DNA from: Malachius bipustulatus
Lineage: Eukaryota > Arthropoda > Insecta > Coleoptera > Melyridae
Assembly (NCBI GenBank): GCA_910589415.1
Contig: OU342634.1
Location: 42,586,723-42,650,722, forward strand
Length of the DNA stretch: 64,000 nt
Reading direction: 5' to 3'
This document shows, one piece after another, positions 26,761 to 38,590 of the stretch. Made by a program: the position numbers and the translations under genes. Numbering within the stretch: the stretch's first letter is position 1; each line of letters starts with the position of its first letter. The notes beneath the pieces are model-generated. The model searched no databases and had not been told where the DNA came from. It worked only from the letters and a program-made list of their open reading frames with translations.

Positions 26761-28677
26761 TATAGGTGCCATAGTGAAACTGTAAGATACCCAGATGTAA
26801 ATATTGACAGATTTTTTCATAATTAATTTATTAAAGGTCATAATCTATTTACCTTTTATTTATTAGTATTTTTGTTATTTTTTTTAATATTATTTTCCTA
26901 TTATGTATTTATAAAATGATAATTGATATAGGTAGGTACCTACTTAGGTACGGTGTCTCTAGGCAAGTGCCAATCAGTTGTTATTTTTTTTTAATACCTA
27001 ATAAAAAAAAATCATTAATTTAAGTAATTTTAAAATGAGGGATGACTTCACTTTAGTAATTAGCACATTATTTGTGTCTTACATTTATACACAAATTGTA
27101 GATTTTCATTATCAAAATATGTATGAAATATCCACTGTTAATGTCGCCATTCTGTAGAAATTCTCGATTAAGCAGTAAGTAGCTGGTAGTCTATTTTTGC
27201 CGTACACCGAAGCGACATAATAATTGCTGTTTAAAGTTCCGATGATGGTATTAGCAATGCTTTTCGGAAACAGTTTTGATGTTTTTCTAACTAAACTATC
27301 ATCACAGATACCATTTTGAAAAATTGGAACAACAAAGTTTCATTATTTATAAACTACCACATTTTGAAAAAAAATTGACAATTTTGAATAGTGCCTTTTT
27401 GCACAGGACGATTTTTTGACGAGAATTAGGTATTTAGCCCATTCCTGAAAATTTCAGCCATGTACTCTAAAAGGCCCACACAGGGCGACAACTTTATTGC
27501 TAGATTAGCACTCTACTATAGAATACCTTGTAGGACTTAGGTAGGTATATGTAATTAATATAGAATGGATCTCTTACTACCGGTTAACCGTTTAAGGTAT
27601 AGTCCCCTAAATCTATTTTCTAACTTAAAAAATAATCGGCAGACTGCTAGACTGCTGGTATAATAATCTTAAACGCGTATAAAATCCAATGAAAGGTTCC
27701 CGCGGTCGGATAGTCTGTAACACTGGATGCAATATTTAGACCTGAACTGAAATTTTGGGAAGTGGAAGTAGACAAGGGTAGAAGATGGATGATTCTACTT
27801 TCAGAAAAAGAGGAAAAAAGAGAGAAATACAAAAGACACTAATCGCTGGCCCGGGATGCTGTGAGGAACCTTCACAGAGTAATGGATCATAAATCAGATA
27901 ATGCAGCTTTTTATTGACTGCAAAAAATAATGAAGGGATTGCTTAAAATTCAAATATGTGTACAGTATATACCTAAGCAGGTATCTTAATGTTACAAGAC
28001 TCACTGTCTGGTATATTTATTTACACTTCAGATAGGAATTTGAAACATTTTCTCAATAATTTCTTCACTTTCCGACGGTGGCCATCAGATGCGGTCGTCG
28101 GATTATTTTTTCCGATTTGTTTGAGTTTTGAATGAAGTAGGTACCTACTTCCTTAGTTTTTGTTTTTATTATTTAGAAAACAGGTTTCTGGAAGCTGTTT
28201 ATGACTTTTTGTAGCGTAATGTGAGTAATGTGACATCATCCTGCTCCTGCAATCCTGCATGTTGCATATCAGAAAATCTTGATTTATAAGGCAGATTATG
28301 ATAGGGCACTTTTTCTGGTTCCTTTCATTTTAATGAATTACTTTAGTTTTATTTTTATAATACAAAGTATTTGTTATTTAGTTAAAATTAGCAAACAGTT
28401 GAACTTGAACATAATTACATACTTAAAATATGTTTGTTAATTTGGCATTAGAAGTAGGTACATAATTTTGTGCTAATTTTAATTGAATAAAATAATTTTA
28501 TCTATTAAATTTTTATTACCGACAGCTTTTTATTTTTTACTGATGAAGAGGATAACCAGTTAATCGTCGGTTAACCGGTTAGTAATATTTCATAAAACTA
28601 AAACACACATGCAGCCCGAAAATAAGTATCGGGAAATAAAAAATCTTTATCTTTATATAGTTTTTAAGGGCCAGTTG
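26761..28677 (+). other. Arm segment without genes
   Basis: Non-coding sequence of segment C, matched in inverse orientation by about 52420-54255. It contains T-rich tracts and short frames only (27647-27832 minus, 61 codons). No motif is recognised. Confidence 0.5.
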
Positions 28678-28903
28678 CACAAAAGTTAATTAAAGATTTG
28701 TCAGATAATTACTGATTTTAAATTGCCAATTTTGAAAGTATGGGTGAATATTTTGAATGATCTTTTATTGTTATTTACCCGTAATTTAACTCTTCTAAAG
28801 GGGAGTAGAATTTATTTCCAACCTGACCAACATTTTGATAATACAGGGCATTTTAAAATCAGTAATTATCTGGCAGATCTTTAACGTTTGTGCAACCGGA
28901 CCT
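28678..28903. mobile_element. 226-bp MITE, GGGCCAGTTGCAC ends
   Basis: The left end GGGCCAGTTGCACAAA is mirrored at the right by TTTGTGCAACCGGACCT, and the inverted arms extend about 55 bp through the block 'tcagataattactgatttta'. It is non-autonomous and has no ORF. The orthologous copy sits in the right arm at 52162-52418, so the MITE predates the arm duplication. Confidence 0.75.
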
Positions 28904-29016
28904 AAGATTATTAGACTTATGAAAGTATGTAAATAGAACTTACACTTACGTTTATCGGTAGTAATAACCCAAGGACATTGATAATTGTTCGAAAAAATTT
29001 TATAACAGATTTCGAA

Positions 29017-29050
29017 ACCTGACCTGACCTGACCTGACCTGACCTGACCT
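29017..29050. repeat. (GACCT)n array, i.e. (TCAGG)n on the minus strand
   Basis: Almost seven tandem copies of the pentamer. TCAGG is the telomere repeat of many beetles (TTAGG in most other insects). The matching position in the right arm (near 52075) lacks the array. A local slippage expansion is as likely as a telomeric origin. Confidence 0.85.
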
Positions 29051-29214
29051 CCGCCTACGGCGTCGGTCTGTTTCCAAACAACAAGCTTGAGGAAGTTGTT
29101 ATAAAATTTTTGAGCATTTATCAATCTCGAGGGTTATCGGATAGAAAATTTTTTGCTAATTATAATATGAAAAAATTAGAGCAAAAACAATTATTTATTT
29201 AAAGGTGCAATTAA

Positions 29215-29600
29215 CTTTTGTGGCCATAAGAAAAACAAAAGTTGACTTCGAAAATCCCAAGATCTAGTCGGCTTTGGAAATTTTTGAAACGTCAAATGAG
29301 TAGCTCATTATTTGAGTAGCTCATCATACAAAAAATAATAAATCTTTTTGCAATAATAAAGAAGATATGGCTAAAATAATAAATCTGCATGCTTCAAGTT
29401 TTATCAGGATATTTCAGGAAATTCTGGGATTATTGAGAAAAAAATTGCCAAATACTCGTCTCAAAACAGCGCAACTTTTTATAATTTAACCGACTGGCAT
29501 ATCTCTTACCGTTTCATGCAGTTTTTTTACCTCAATGGGACAGCCTGTATCATAAAATTAAACAACGACCGACTTTTCTGAAAGGTCGTATTGTATTTAT
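29215..29600 (+). repeat. F-family repeat copy
   Basis: Plus-strand copy marked by TGGCCATAAGAAAAACAAAAG, continuing to 'ggcatatctcttaccgtttcatgcag' and 'cgaccgacttttctgaaaggtcg'. Its inverted counterpart in the right arm is about 51480-51915. Confidence 0.65.
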
Positions 29601-30387
29601 GGCTTATACAATTTATTGTAGTTATCTTATTAGCCTATTAAATAAAAATGATAAAAATTAAAAAAGTTAAAAACGCTACATTTGAATTTTTATCGAAAAA
29701 TCCTATCGAAATTGTATAAGTAGGTACCTATGTCTTTTTTGCAGCAAAATTTACAATGGCATACCGAAAATGTAATAAAAAATAGTTTACCTTTTTGTAC
29801 GAGACAAAAGATGTCATGTGACCCGGACTCTGGGTGCAACTTTTTTTAAGTAAAAGCTTAATGAACGGAAATAAATGAAATTAATGAATGTAATATACCT
29901 TTAATACTATTCAAACATTAATAGTTTTTACAATGTTTTTTTTTTAGTAGTAAGTAAGTATCCATTAGCGTAAGGATGATAATAATTGCGCTAGGACGGA
30001 CCAGCCTGTACAAAGAGACAATTCGTCTATCCGGATCCGAGGACACTAAGATGTTCTGTACTGTATATACACAGAATAGACTAGCTAATACTGCTTATCC
30101 GAGGCCCTGAGAAGTGGCAACAAAGCAGGGTTTCCGGTAATCGGATGGGTATATACTTTTAGTGCAGTGGGCTATGTATTGACATAAGAACGTTCAGGGA
30201 TTCTAAAATTCTTAAGGATATAACCAGATTTGTATGTTGTGAAATGTTTACCCCTCGCAGGTTGCTTCGATTAATATGATGTTTCTCTTCACTTTCAGTT
30301 ATAATACACACCATCAAGTCTATTATTAAGGGCGGGACTCCGGTTACCTGTGCAACGTACCGGGCTTCGTGAAATAAGCTTAATGTG

Positions 30388-30410
30388 TATATATATATAT
30401 ATATATATAT
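30388..30410. repeat. (TA)n tract at the inner edge of the left arm
   Basis: About eleven TA units. The giant repeat arm ends on one side and the 6-kb element 30410-36521 begins on the other. Confidence 0.85.
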
Positions 30411-30913
30411 TGATAGAAGGTACTATGTGACTTCAAAATCAGATACGCATAATTCGTTGTCACTTCATATATGACGTTGTGGCTTCCGATTTCGGAAGTC
30501 ACAACGTTTCGCCTAATTGAGTGCATATATAGCTTCAAGATGGCGTCAGCAGTCCATATGCAAAAATTTTTGTGGAAGTGATTTGGACCCCCTGGTACCC
30601 TCAAGATAACATTTTAGTTCCACAATAATCCGCTGACGCTAGCATCGCGTTTTACTGCAGTTACGGCCTGAACGTTCTCACTTCCATCATATATGCTATA
30701 TAAATGACCATTTATGTACAATAGGACACACGATGTGACATCCAATTTTGGCAACGCCGTAAAGCAATAAATTTGACCTCGTTTCGTTGTTAAATTCATT
30801 TTCCATTCACTGGTAAAGTCTGCATGAAAACAAGTTCCAAGATTCTTACTTGGACTCGGAAGCCAATTACATATTTTATCCTGGTGAATATATTGATATC
30901 CTACCTACCGACC

Positions 30914-31156
30914 AGGAGCCTGTTTCACAAAAATATGAGTTATTAATAATAGTCTCTATTTTTGTCATATCAATTTTTGTGAAACACTGACCGACTAATA
31001 TAATTGAAATAAACTATAAATAATAGTTCATTAATAAGCTATTACTTAATAGACTATTACCATTATTTTGAGAAAAACTATTGAAAATCCCTTATATTAT
31101 CAGCTCTATTACTATTAATAATAAATAGTTAATAGTGTTTTGTGAAACAGGCCCCT
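30914..31156. mobile_element. 243-bp MITE, AGGnGCCTGTTTCACAAA ends
   Basis: AGGAGCCTGTTTCACAAAAA at the left and TTTTGTGAAACAGGCCCCT at the right form the terminal inverted repeats. The interior is AT-rich and partly self-complementary (TATTAATAATAG blocks). This end type (GCCTGTTTCACAA) is common in insect MITEs. No clear target-site duplication was found. Confidence 0.7.
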
Positions 31157-31219
31157 GAACCTACCTTCGCCATTAGGATTTAATTAGCTAATTTTGTAAT
31201 TACCACCTACTTTGCATGT

Positions 31220-34200
31220 AAAAATCACACCCCATGTTAACTTCTGTTATCTTGCAACTTAGAAGTCGTTTTTAGCTTTCAATAATCGTGCAATCAGCGA
31301 GGCGCGTGTTATCTACTTCACAATAAAACCTGTCAGAACAATCGGACTCTGTTTAATTTAATTATACTTCACAGTACATGGGGATCTTGGAAACGGCATG
31401 AAATACAGGGTCGGTTAAATTAGAGAAAAGTTGCACAATTTGATGCTTTTTTTTTTTGAAACTGATTTTTTTTCTTTTGAATATTTTCAGTCGTTGTTGA
31501 AATATCCTGAAAAAACTGAAAAATCTAAATTTCTTATTTTAGTCATATCTTTTTTATTATTGGAAACTAATAATGAATAATTTTTTGCAGGCTTATACAG
31601 GGTTATGCAAATTTCATGGTGCCAGTATTGGGATATCCTAAACCATAAGAGATACAGGGTTGCTTAAATTAGAGAAAAGTTGCGCTATTTTATGGCCATC
31701 TCGAATCCGTCAAAACATGCAAGATATCTGTGACCGTTCCTGAAATATCCTGAAAAAACTGAAAAATCGAGAAATCTTATTTTTGGAATATCTTTCTTAC
31801 CATTGGAAATTAATAAATAATTTTTTGTAGCCTTACATAAGCCGTTATAAGCTATTTATCTGACGTTTCAAAAATTTTCACAGCCGACTATAGATCCCAG
31901 AGTTTTCATAGTCAACTTTCGTTTTTCTTATGGCCGCCATATTATTTTTTTATGTCGTTCGATAAGAAAAAAATAATGGAAACCAAAAACTAATAAACTT
32001 CAAAAAATAACTTTCAAAAATTTTTGTTCTTTTTTTTTCTAAAAAAAGACAACTTTTTAGATCGAATATCATAGAGAAATTAACAACCTATAAGGCAAGC
32101 AGTATGACTTCATATTGGCCTATTTCAGTTAAGAACTATCTGTTTTTCTTTGAAAAAAGAAGAATAAAAATTTTCCAATTTTTTTTTTCTAAAATTTATT
32201 AATTTTTGGTTTACATCATTTTTTTCTTATCGAACGACATAAAAAAATAATATGGCGGCCATAAGAAAAACGAAAGTTGACTATGAAAACTCTGGGATCT
32301 AGTCGGCTGTGAAAATTTATTGTATTATATATGTATTATATTATTATATTATATATTTATTGTTTGTAATAACATTCGATAACAAAAATGTCAAGAATTT
32401 TATTCTTTTTTCCAAAAAAAAATAAATCTTCATACCGAATATCATATAAAAAGTAAAAAAACATAAAGCAAGTAATATGACTTCATATTAATGTGATTGG
32501 GTGAAAAAATGTTTTTTTTTTCTGCGACGGGCTATAAGTTTGACCTTTTTTCCCCGTTGACAGGTAGAAAAATGCCTCATTATATGAGCTGCATCTTATC
32601 GGGGAAATAAATGAATTAGCAGGGAAATAAATGAGTACTTATTTCCCCGAAATGGCGGCTTAGGTATAGCTACTATTAACACTCAGATATCATTAAATTT
32701 ATATCAAATATACGTAAAGGAAAGTTACCTTATAATCCAAATGGCAATTATTAAGGGAATTTTCATAACAATCACTATCCATATTATTAAATTCACTCAT
32801 CGAAAACAACTAACAAGAATCTTTGCAAAACTGTCTTCAATTTTAACTACAATAATATGACGTTTATGTAATTAAATCGTTTCGTTACCCAGGCAACGTC
32901 AATTACGATAAAAGACAGTTTGAAAATCCAAGTTTAACATAAATCATTTTTCCGGCATAATTTTCAGTTATCTAACTACGTTTTTCGACATTCTGACACT
33001 GATATTTCTTCTCGCAGATAAAAATTGTATATTACACACAAGAAAAAAGTGCGATGTTGGCTCTCGATGTGTTTGTCCCCTCCGCTAAACGCGTCAGGGA
33101 CGAAATCACATCTCGAGCTAAAATCTATCACTTTTTTCTCTTGTATAATAAATAACTATTTTTTGAAAAAAGAATAATAAAATTTTTTAATTTTATTTCA
33201 TGTTATTAATTTTTGGTTTCCTTGATTTATTTTACACCGAACGACATACAAAATCAATATGGCGGCCAAAAGAAAAATAAAAGTTGGCTATGAAAACTTT
33301 GGGATCTAGTCGGCTTTGAAAATTTTTGTAATGTCAAATGGATAGCTTTTGACGACTTATGTAAGCCTACAAAAAATAATTAATTACTTCTCAATAATAA
33401 AAAAGATATGGCTAAAATAAGAAATTTTGATTTTTCAGTTTTTTCAGGATATTTCACCAATGACTGAAAATATTCGAAAAAATCTTATTAAGCATCAAAT
33501 TGTGCAACTTTTCTCTAATTTAACAGAGCCTGTATCTCTTGCCGTTTCCAAGATCCCCATGTACTGCCGCTTCCACTGGACACACTGTATACTCATACAT
33601 TAGGTATTTAATAATAGAGTCATAACTATTTCGAAACTAAAATATCGAAATTTCTTATTTATTGCTGTTGAAAATGAACTGAATATTTTTGTAGGTTCAC
33701 ACAAGTCGTTATTTGGCGTATCCATTTGACATTTCAAAAATTTTCAAAGTCGACTAGATTCAAGAGTTTCCATAGTCTACTTTTGTTTTTCCTATAGCGG
33801 ATGCGATATCTATTGTTTTTCATGTCGTTCGGTCTAATAAAAATTAGGGAAACGAAAACTCTAATCTAGATTTTTTTATTCTAGTTTTTTAGAAAAAAAA
33901 ATTATATTCGCCGAATTAATATAAAAAACCACAAAGCGAACTATCTGTGAAAAAAAATTTCTTACGGAAAAAGAAGAATAAAATTTTGAATTTTTTTTTT
34001 GCACATCTGCAATTATATGAAATTCTGTTTCAGATTCGAAGTAACTATAAAATTGTGCACAATTTAAACGACCCTGTAGCCGGTTCCGATATCTTTGACC
34101 CTGTAGTAAGCCACGAAATAGTTATACAACCCTGTATAATTATATTAAACAAAAGTCGGTTTTTCTAACAGGCTATACATATTGTGAAGTAGATGACATG

Positions 34201-34330
34201 GACTATTATTGAAAAATAAAAACGATTTCTAAGCTGCCAGGCAACATAAGTTAACATAGGGTGGAATTGTAACTTTAACATGAAATTCCCTATGGCAACG
34301 ATTAAAATAAATGCACTGTATACAGGGTGT
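31220..34330. repeat. Nested F-family foldbacks
   Basis: Inverted arms 'acatggggatcttggaaacggc' at 31376-31397 and its complement at 33540-33562 enclose at least one more F copy. That inner copy has a minus-oriented arm at about 31600-31960 (starting TACAGGGTTATGC) and a plus-oriented arm at about 32215-32320. Marker TGGCGGCCATAAGAAAAAC or its complement occurs at about 31930, 32251 and 33258, and degenerate at 33790. The outer flanks (31220-31330 and 34130-34330) are themselves inverted copies through the blocks 'taagttaacatagggtg' and 'ttgaaaa.taaaaacga'. It has no coding content. Confidence 0.6.
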
Positions 34331-34506
34331 TTCATTAAGGTAGGTAAGCGACCGTATCTCGGAAACTAATGGGCCTATAACCTCAAAATAAAAAATTTCC
34401 AGACATAAGTGATCACGAGAAATTCAATGAAAATATTTTAGATGGCCGCACTTCCGGAAATACCGGAAGTTGACACCTACTCCGTTATTTTAACGGGAAC
34501 ACCCTG
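34323..34506. mobile_element. 184-bp TA-flanked MITE
   Basis: TA|CAGGGTGTTTC at the left and GGAACACCCTG|TA at the right bound it. An internal CCGGAAATACCGG hairpin lies near 34455-34468. It is a short non-autonomous Tc1/mariner-type element. Confidence 0.7.
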
Positions 34507-34574
34507 TAAAATATTTAATTTTTCAAATGTCTGAAGAAATCTAATACAGGTGGTTTTCATCATTGGAATTTAGA

Positions 34575-34915
34575 TTGAGCGGTTTATGAGTTATAAACAA
34601 GTGAAAATCGAAAATTTTCAACTTCAAAGCAGTATAGAACTAGAACGACTCAAGATATCTAAAAATGGTTCATGTCTCTATCCTAGCTTTTCATGTTCTA
34701 TCCCATTATGCGGAGTAAATTTTAATACAGGGTGATGAAAATTATCCGTTTTTTCATCACCCTGTATTAAATTTTAAACCACATAGTATAGGATACTATG
34801 TGAAAAGCTAAGATAGGGACACGTAAACGGTTTTTAGATATCTTGAGCCGTTCTAGTTCTACACTGCTTTGAAGTTGAAAATTTTCGATTTTCACTTACA
34901 AATACTTACAAATTG
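34575..34915. repeat. 340-bp palindrome centred on a CAGGGTGATGA hairpin
   Basis: The arms 'gtgaaaatcgaaaattttcaa' (left) and its complement (right, near 34880) pair across the centre near 34750. At the centre TACAGGGTGATGAAAA and TTTTTCATCACCCTGTA face each other with only a few bases between. It looks like two element ends joined head to head. The left end of the window (100-262) carries one such half. Confidence 0.75.
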
Positions 34916-36227
34916 AGCTAGGTAGCAAAAATTTAAATGAGAGAACAATCTTGCACCTAACAATTTGTTTTCAAGTTTGAAAAAAATATTTACAAGAATA
35001 GTATGTATGTATACAAAGTAAAATTTTTAACAAAATCAATTAAACATACGCCATTTTTTAAATTCTTACAATAAATATCTGAAACTTTCACACTTCACTA
35101 TTGAAATGACATTAACAGATGTGAGCGATATAAAAAAAATCTTCAAGTTTTAGTTTGAAAAATACAGAGCACAAAATTATTTCAAACTTACAAAAGTGAC
35201 AAATTTGATTTTGTTGGTCATTTACAAAGACCGATAATTTTAGTTAAAAAATGTGATGGTGAAACTTTACAGGTACAGTTTGTTAAGCTTGAAACTTTTA
35301 CTTTAAAATGATCTGTTTAGTTTTATTGAAAAAGTTGAATAGATATATTTTTCTATTTTTTAAACAAAAATCAAATTTCTTTTAGTCCGAATTACATGAA
35401 ATTCATTGCTAAATAAACTTAGATAGCTTTAACAAAAACAACAAAAAAAATTGCTTTGTCTAACTCATAATTATATTTTTATAATAGGACCTCAAAACAG
35501 TACATTCAGTGAAAAATATATACGAGTATTTTTTTGATTTTATTTTAAGTGTAATTTGCATAAAAGTATCGTTTTTCAGTAAATCTATGGAAAATGTATT
35601 TTTGAAATATATTCTCAAGCTAAAATTTAGCTATGATGTAGCTTATAATCATGAATTAGAAAAAATTTGTTTGAAAGTTAGAGAGAGATACCTAGAGCAT
35701 GTGAGCATATTGAGCAGGGGCTCGGGATTTATAGCTTTTATATCGAGATTGATTTTTTTTTTGTTCTATTATTATTAGTATAGCCGTTTTTAATAAATCA
35801 GGTTTTGGATCCGGCCATATTTGATCAGTCATTCTGGAACTCTATTTTTATAACATTTTATTTTTGATCAGCTATCTCACAAACACTTTAATATAATTTT
35901 TAGTTAAAATGCTTTTGAATTATTTTTTATATGTATAATGCTTTCTATTAGATATCAAAGTGATTTCAAAAGTTTTTCAAAGGCCCGTTCTTTTGCTAAT
36001 TATTCTGAAACGATGTATGTTTTTTTACTTAAGCCTTTACTCTACTGAAAAAAAAAATTGATCGGTTCGGCACTACTAAAAACATTCAGTTCATAAAATA
36101 TTTTTATCCATTGACAAATCCGTATGACTTTACTCATCTCCATCTCGAATCATTTAAGGTCGTGTATTCGAAACAAGATAGGTAGGTACATAACATACAC
36201 AGCTATACTTTAAATTATTCATATAAA
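34916..36227. other. AT-rich stretch, no supported gene
   Basis: Very AT-rich. The longest frame is 89 codons (35509-35778, plus), rich in F, I and K, with no motif recognised. Confidence 0.4.
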
Positions 36228-36540
36228 GTGGTATACATTCGCCTATGTGACTTCCGGATATTTGGCAACACTTCTGGACGCCACTACGTATCTGTCATCA
36301 AACTAGGCTATAAAATTGTCTGGAAGCCAGTTCGTATTTTGCGTGAACAGCTTATATACGAAATTTTTTTTTTGAAAAATCGTTACCCCTCTTTTGATAT
36401 TATTGTTATTCAGCTTCCCCTCATTCCATATATGCAAAAATTTTTGTTTATATATCATCGGTTACTACGGAAGTCAGGTCGCCCTCTCAACATAACGGAA
36501 GTCACAGCTTAACACGTATCAATATATATATATATATCGT

Positions 36541-38590
36541 GGGCAGGTGAATTTTGGAAAACCACTTTTTCGTGATCTGGGGGTCATGATCGGTGGACAT
36601 TTGATGAGTTTGGGTGATTTTCGAAAAGTGATGTCGTCCTCAATAGTGTATTTTTTTGTTAAAAAATACACTAAAACGACTAATTATATGGGTCTATTGT
36701 TTATATTGTTTATATATTGTTTATATATATACGTTAGACAAACATAAACTGCCCCACCCGAACATCGTGCTCTTTCTAACGCGGCGGACCACTTTACAGC
36801 TGCCAGAGCAGGAGAGAGCGCATTCCAGTTCTGCTGTTCATTTACTAATATTGCTTATAAACAATATGAAGTTTCACACTGTGCGAGATAGTTGCTATGG
36901 TAAATTTTGTAAATGGGATTGTTTGTAACAATACAAACAATAGTTTGTATCTATGGTAACTCTTTGAAAACTGAACATAACAATATTTCCTATGTATATA
37001 AACATTAAATATTTAGCAAAAAGGTACATACACGTTATATGTATAATAAATCAACCCATGGTACCGATAGTGACATAAAAATCACCCTATGTAATCAAAT
37101 CTATGCAATTCTCGATTTGAAAACTAACCAACATACAAGAAACTCTGCCCGCAATGCTCGTAAGTCTAATATGGAATTCTCGTTGGACGGCTCTGATTGC
37201 AAGCGTTGCGAATATCCAGGACATATGAGAGTCGGGACTTGTTATCCCAAACGTGGCGGGGTCTATCCCTCAGGAGTTGAGATTGCCCAAGTCGCTAGCC
37301 CATACATATGGGGAGTAGCCGGTAAGTTATACATGTGGATACATCAGCGGCGTCCACTCGCATGACTTGAATTTAATTATTATAATAAAAACATTAGTTA
37401 AACTTCATTAGTATAAGTATTTAACTAAGCTAATAATTTATATAAAAATATCCCAAGGGTTAAAAAGCTAAATTTTCTCCTTTATCTTTTTTTATTATTT
37501 TTACCTTTTATTTTCCGTGCATTGAATGCAATGCCGCTCGATCCATAGTTATATCATCAGGTTACTGTAACTGGCACTTCTCAAACCTTCACAAAATTAA
37601 TATCGGAGTTCCTCAAGATTCTATGTTGGTCTCATTTTCTTTTGATGGTGGTTGTGGCACTACTACATCTACTGGTGAACCCAATCTAATTTCCTAGTCT
37701 ATAGTGGATTTTAATCGCGTGTGAAAAAAAACTTAATTTACATGTCCTTTAAGTTTGTAACACCTATTCAGTAACACCCTGTATATGTACAATCTAACAG
37801 AGTATATTTTTTTCAAGTCTGCCTAAATTAAGTTATTATTTGCACAGACGATATAAAACATAAGAGAAGAAAAGAATGTGGTACATTTTTATTAAAATTT
37901 CAGGCGCCCGTTTGCCACGCCAATGTATTGTATACATATAGAGTGGTTCTGAGAGATGCGACAGCTCATCTAAGAATTCTTAACTTTGTCGTCCCAGAAG
38001 GCTTTAATTTATTTTTAGAACTCCATATACCTATATAACGAATTCCCAAATCTTTCCCCATATTATGCATTTTTGATTTAACCTCAGGAACCAATTATCA
38101 TTTTTAGAATTCTAATCTTAATTTAAATACAACATAATGATATAATTCAGTTTATTTAAATTGATATTGAAATCCATATCTAATCCAAAGAGTTGAACAA
38201 TTCTTATTCCAGACAGTCTTGCGTATTTCATGTTGCTAAGGAGATTATATTTTATGGAAAATTTTTCAAGAAGTAATATGAAAGGGTTGAAGTAGTAAAA
38301 TCATAAAAAAATTCTGAAGAATACTGTATTATTATGTCAAGTTGGTACCGTGAGATTCACCTTTGTAGGGCAAGGAAAAATATGACATCGTAACCGTAAT
38401 ATTACCCTGGAACGTACTCATAGATTCCACCTGCTCTTGAAATCAAAATGCCCATAGTCGTCGTCAAATCTTACATTGATGCCAGCTTACCAAAAACTCC
38501 CCTACATATATCGAGTTTCTTAATAATTTAAAGTTGTATGGAGTGTTATGTTTTCAACCCTTTACTTCGTAGAATCTTTGCATACCTATG
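36541..38590. other. Unassigned stretch with one exon-like segment
   Basis: Mostly AT-rich. A plus-strand open stretch (37039-37365) includes a less AT-biased part (37165-37320) reading MEFSLDGSDCKRCEYPGHM and ending just before a consensus-like donor GTAAGT at 37321. This could be an exon, but no good acceptor precedes it and I know no homologue. A lone CACCCTGTATA end lies near 37780. Confidence 0.25.

Larger units (their letters stand above)
24999..26808 (+). mobile_element. E-family element E4 (nested host of F and E1)
   Basis: The left terminus GGTAAATATTTACATCTACG is mirrored at the right by GATGTAAATATTGAC (about 26795-26808). Inside lie the conserved E left region ('aggggtgctgggtgggtaag', 'aactaaggcctcttt', 'actacggtcg'), a GC-richer core (about 25250-25450) unlike other E cores, and the conserved right block ('tttgcaaagcaaat', 'taccttcct.gtgttactata'). 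It has been split by a TA-flanked F element (25540-26760), which itself hosts E1. The right-arm copy (54255-55552) has the same layout without E1. Confidence 0.6.
16060..30387 (+). repeat. Left arm of a giant inverted repeat (segments A-B-C)
   Basis: From 16298 to 30387 this sequence has its counterpart in 50690-64000. 16298 pairs with 64000, the last base of the window, so the true outer limit is probably the (TA)n tract at 16058. Segment A (16298-18495) and segment C (about 23716-30387) are reverse-complement copies of 61735-64000 and 50690-57387. Segment B (about 18500-23715) is a direct copy of 59040-61732. By eye the arms differ by a few percent plus indels. Near 30240-30387 about 140 bp look identical. 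Both ends of the arm carry GAAGCC motifs next to ACATTAAG or ACATATTAAG, suggesting degenerate terminal inverted repeats. No gene apart from TE sequence is seen. Confidence 0.85.
30410..36521. mobile_element. 6.1-kb composite bounded by (TA)n and TTGATA..TGTGACTTC ends
   Basis: Immediately inside the (TA)n tract the left end reads TTGATAGAAGGTACTATGTGACTTC-like sequence. The right end, reverse-complemented from the (TA)n tract at 36522-36537, starts TTGATACGTG and reaches TGTGACTTCCG. Subterminal modules near both ends share 'tatgtgacttc' and 'atgcaaaaatttttgt', and carry GGAAGTCAC-type motifs in both directions (near 30500 and 36470). The interior holds several other elements. No transposase is seen. 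The two ends may belong to one element or to two related fragments. Confidence 0.3.

Noticed and set aside
37560..37700. Plus-strand reading with INIGVPQDSMLVSFSF resembling the RT motif GVPQGSVLGPLLF
   Set aside because: Only about 15 residues match. The following sequence is unlike an RT and no other LINE motif is nearby.
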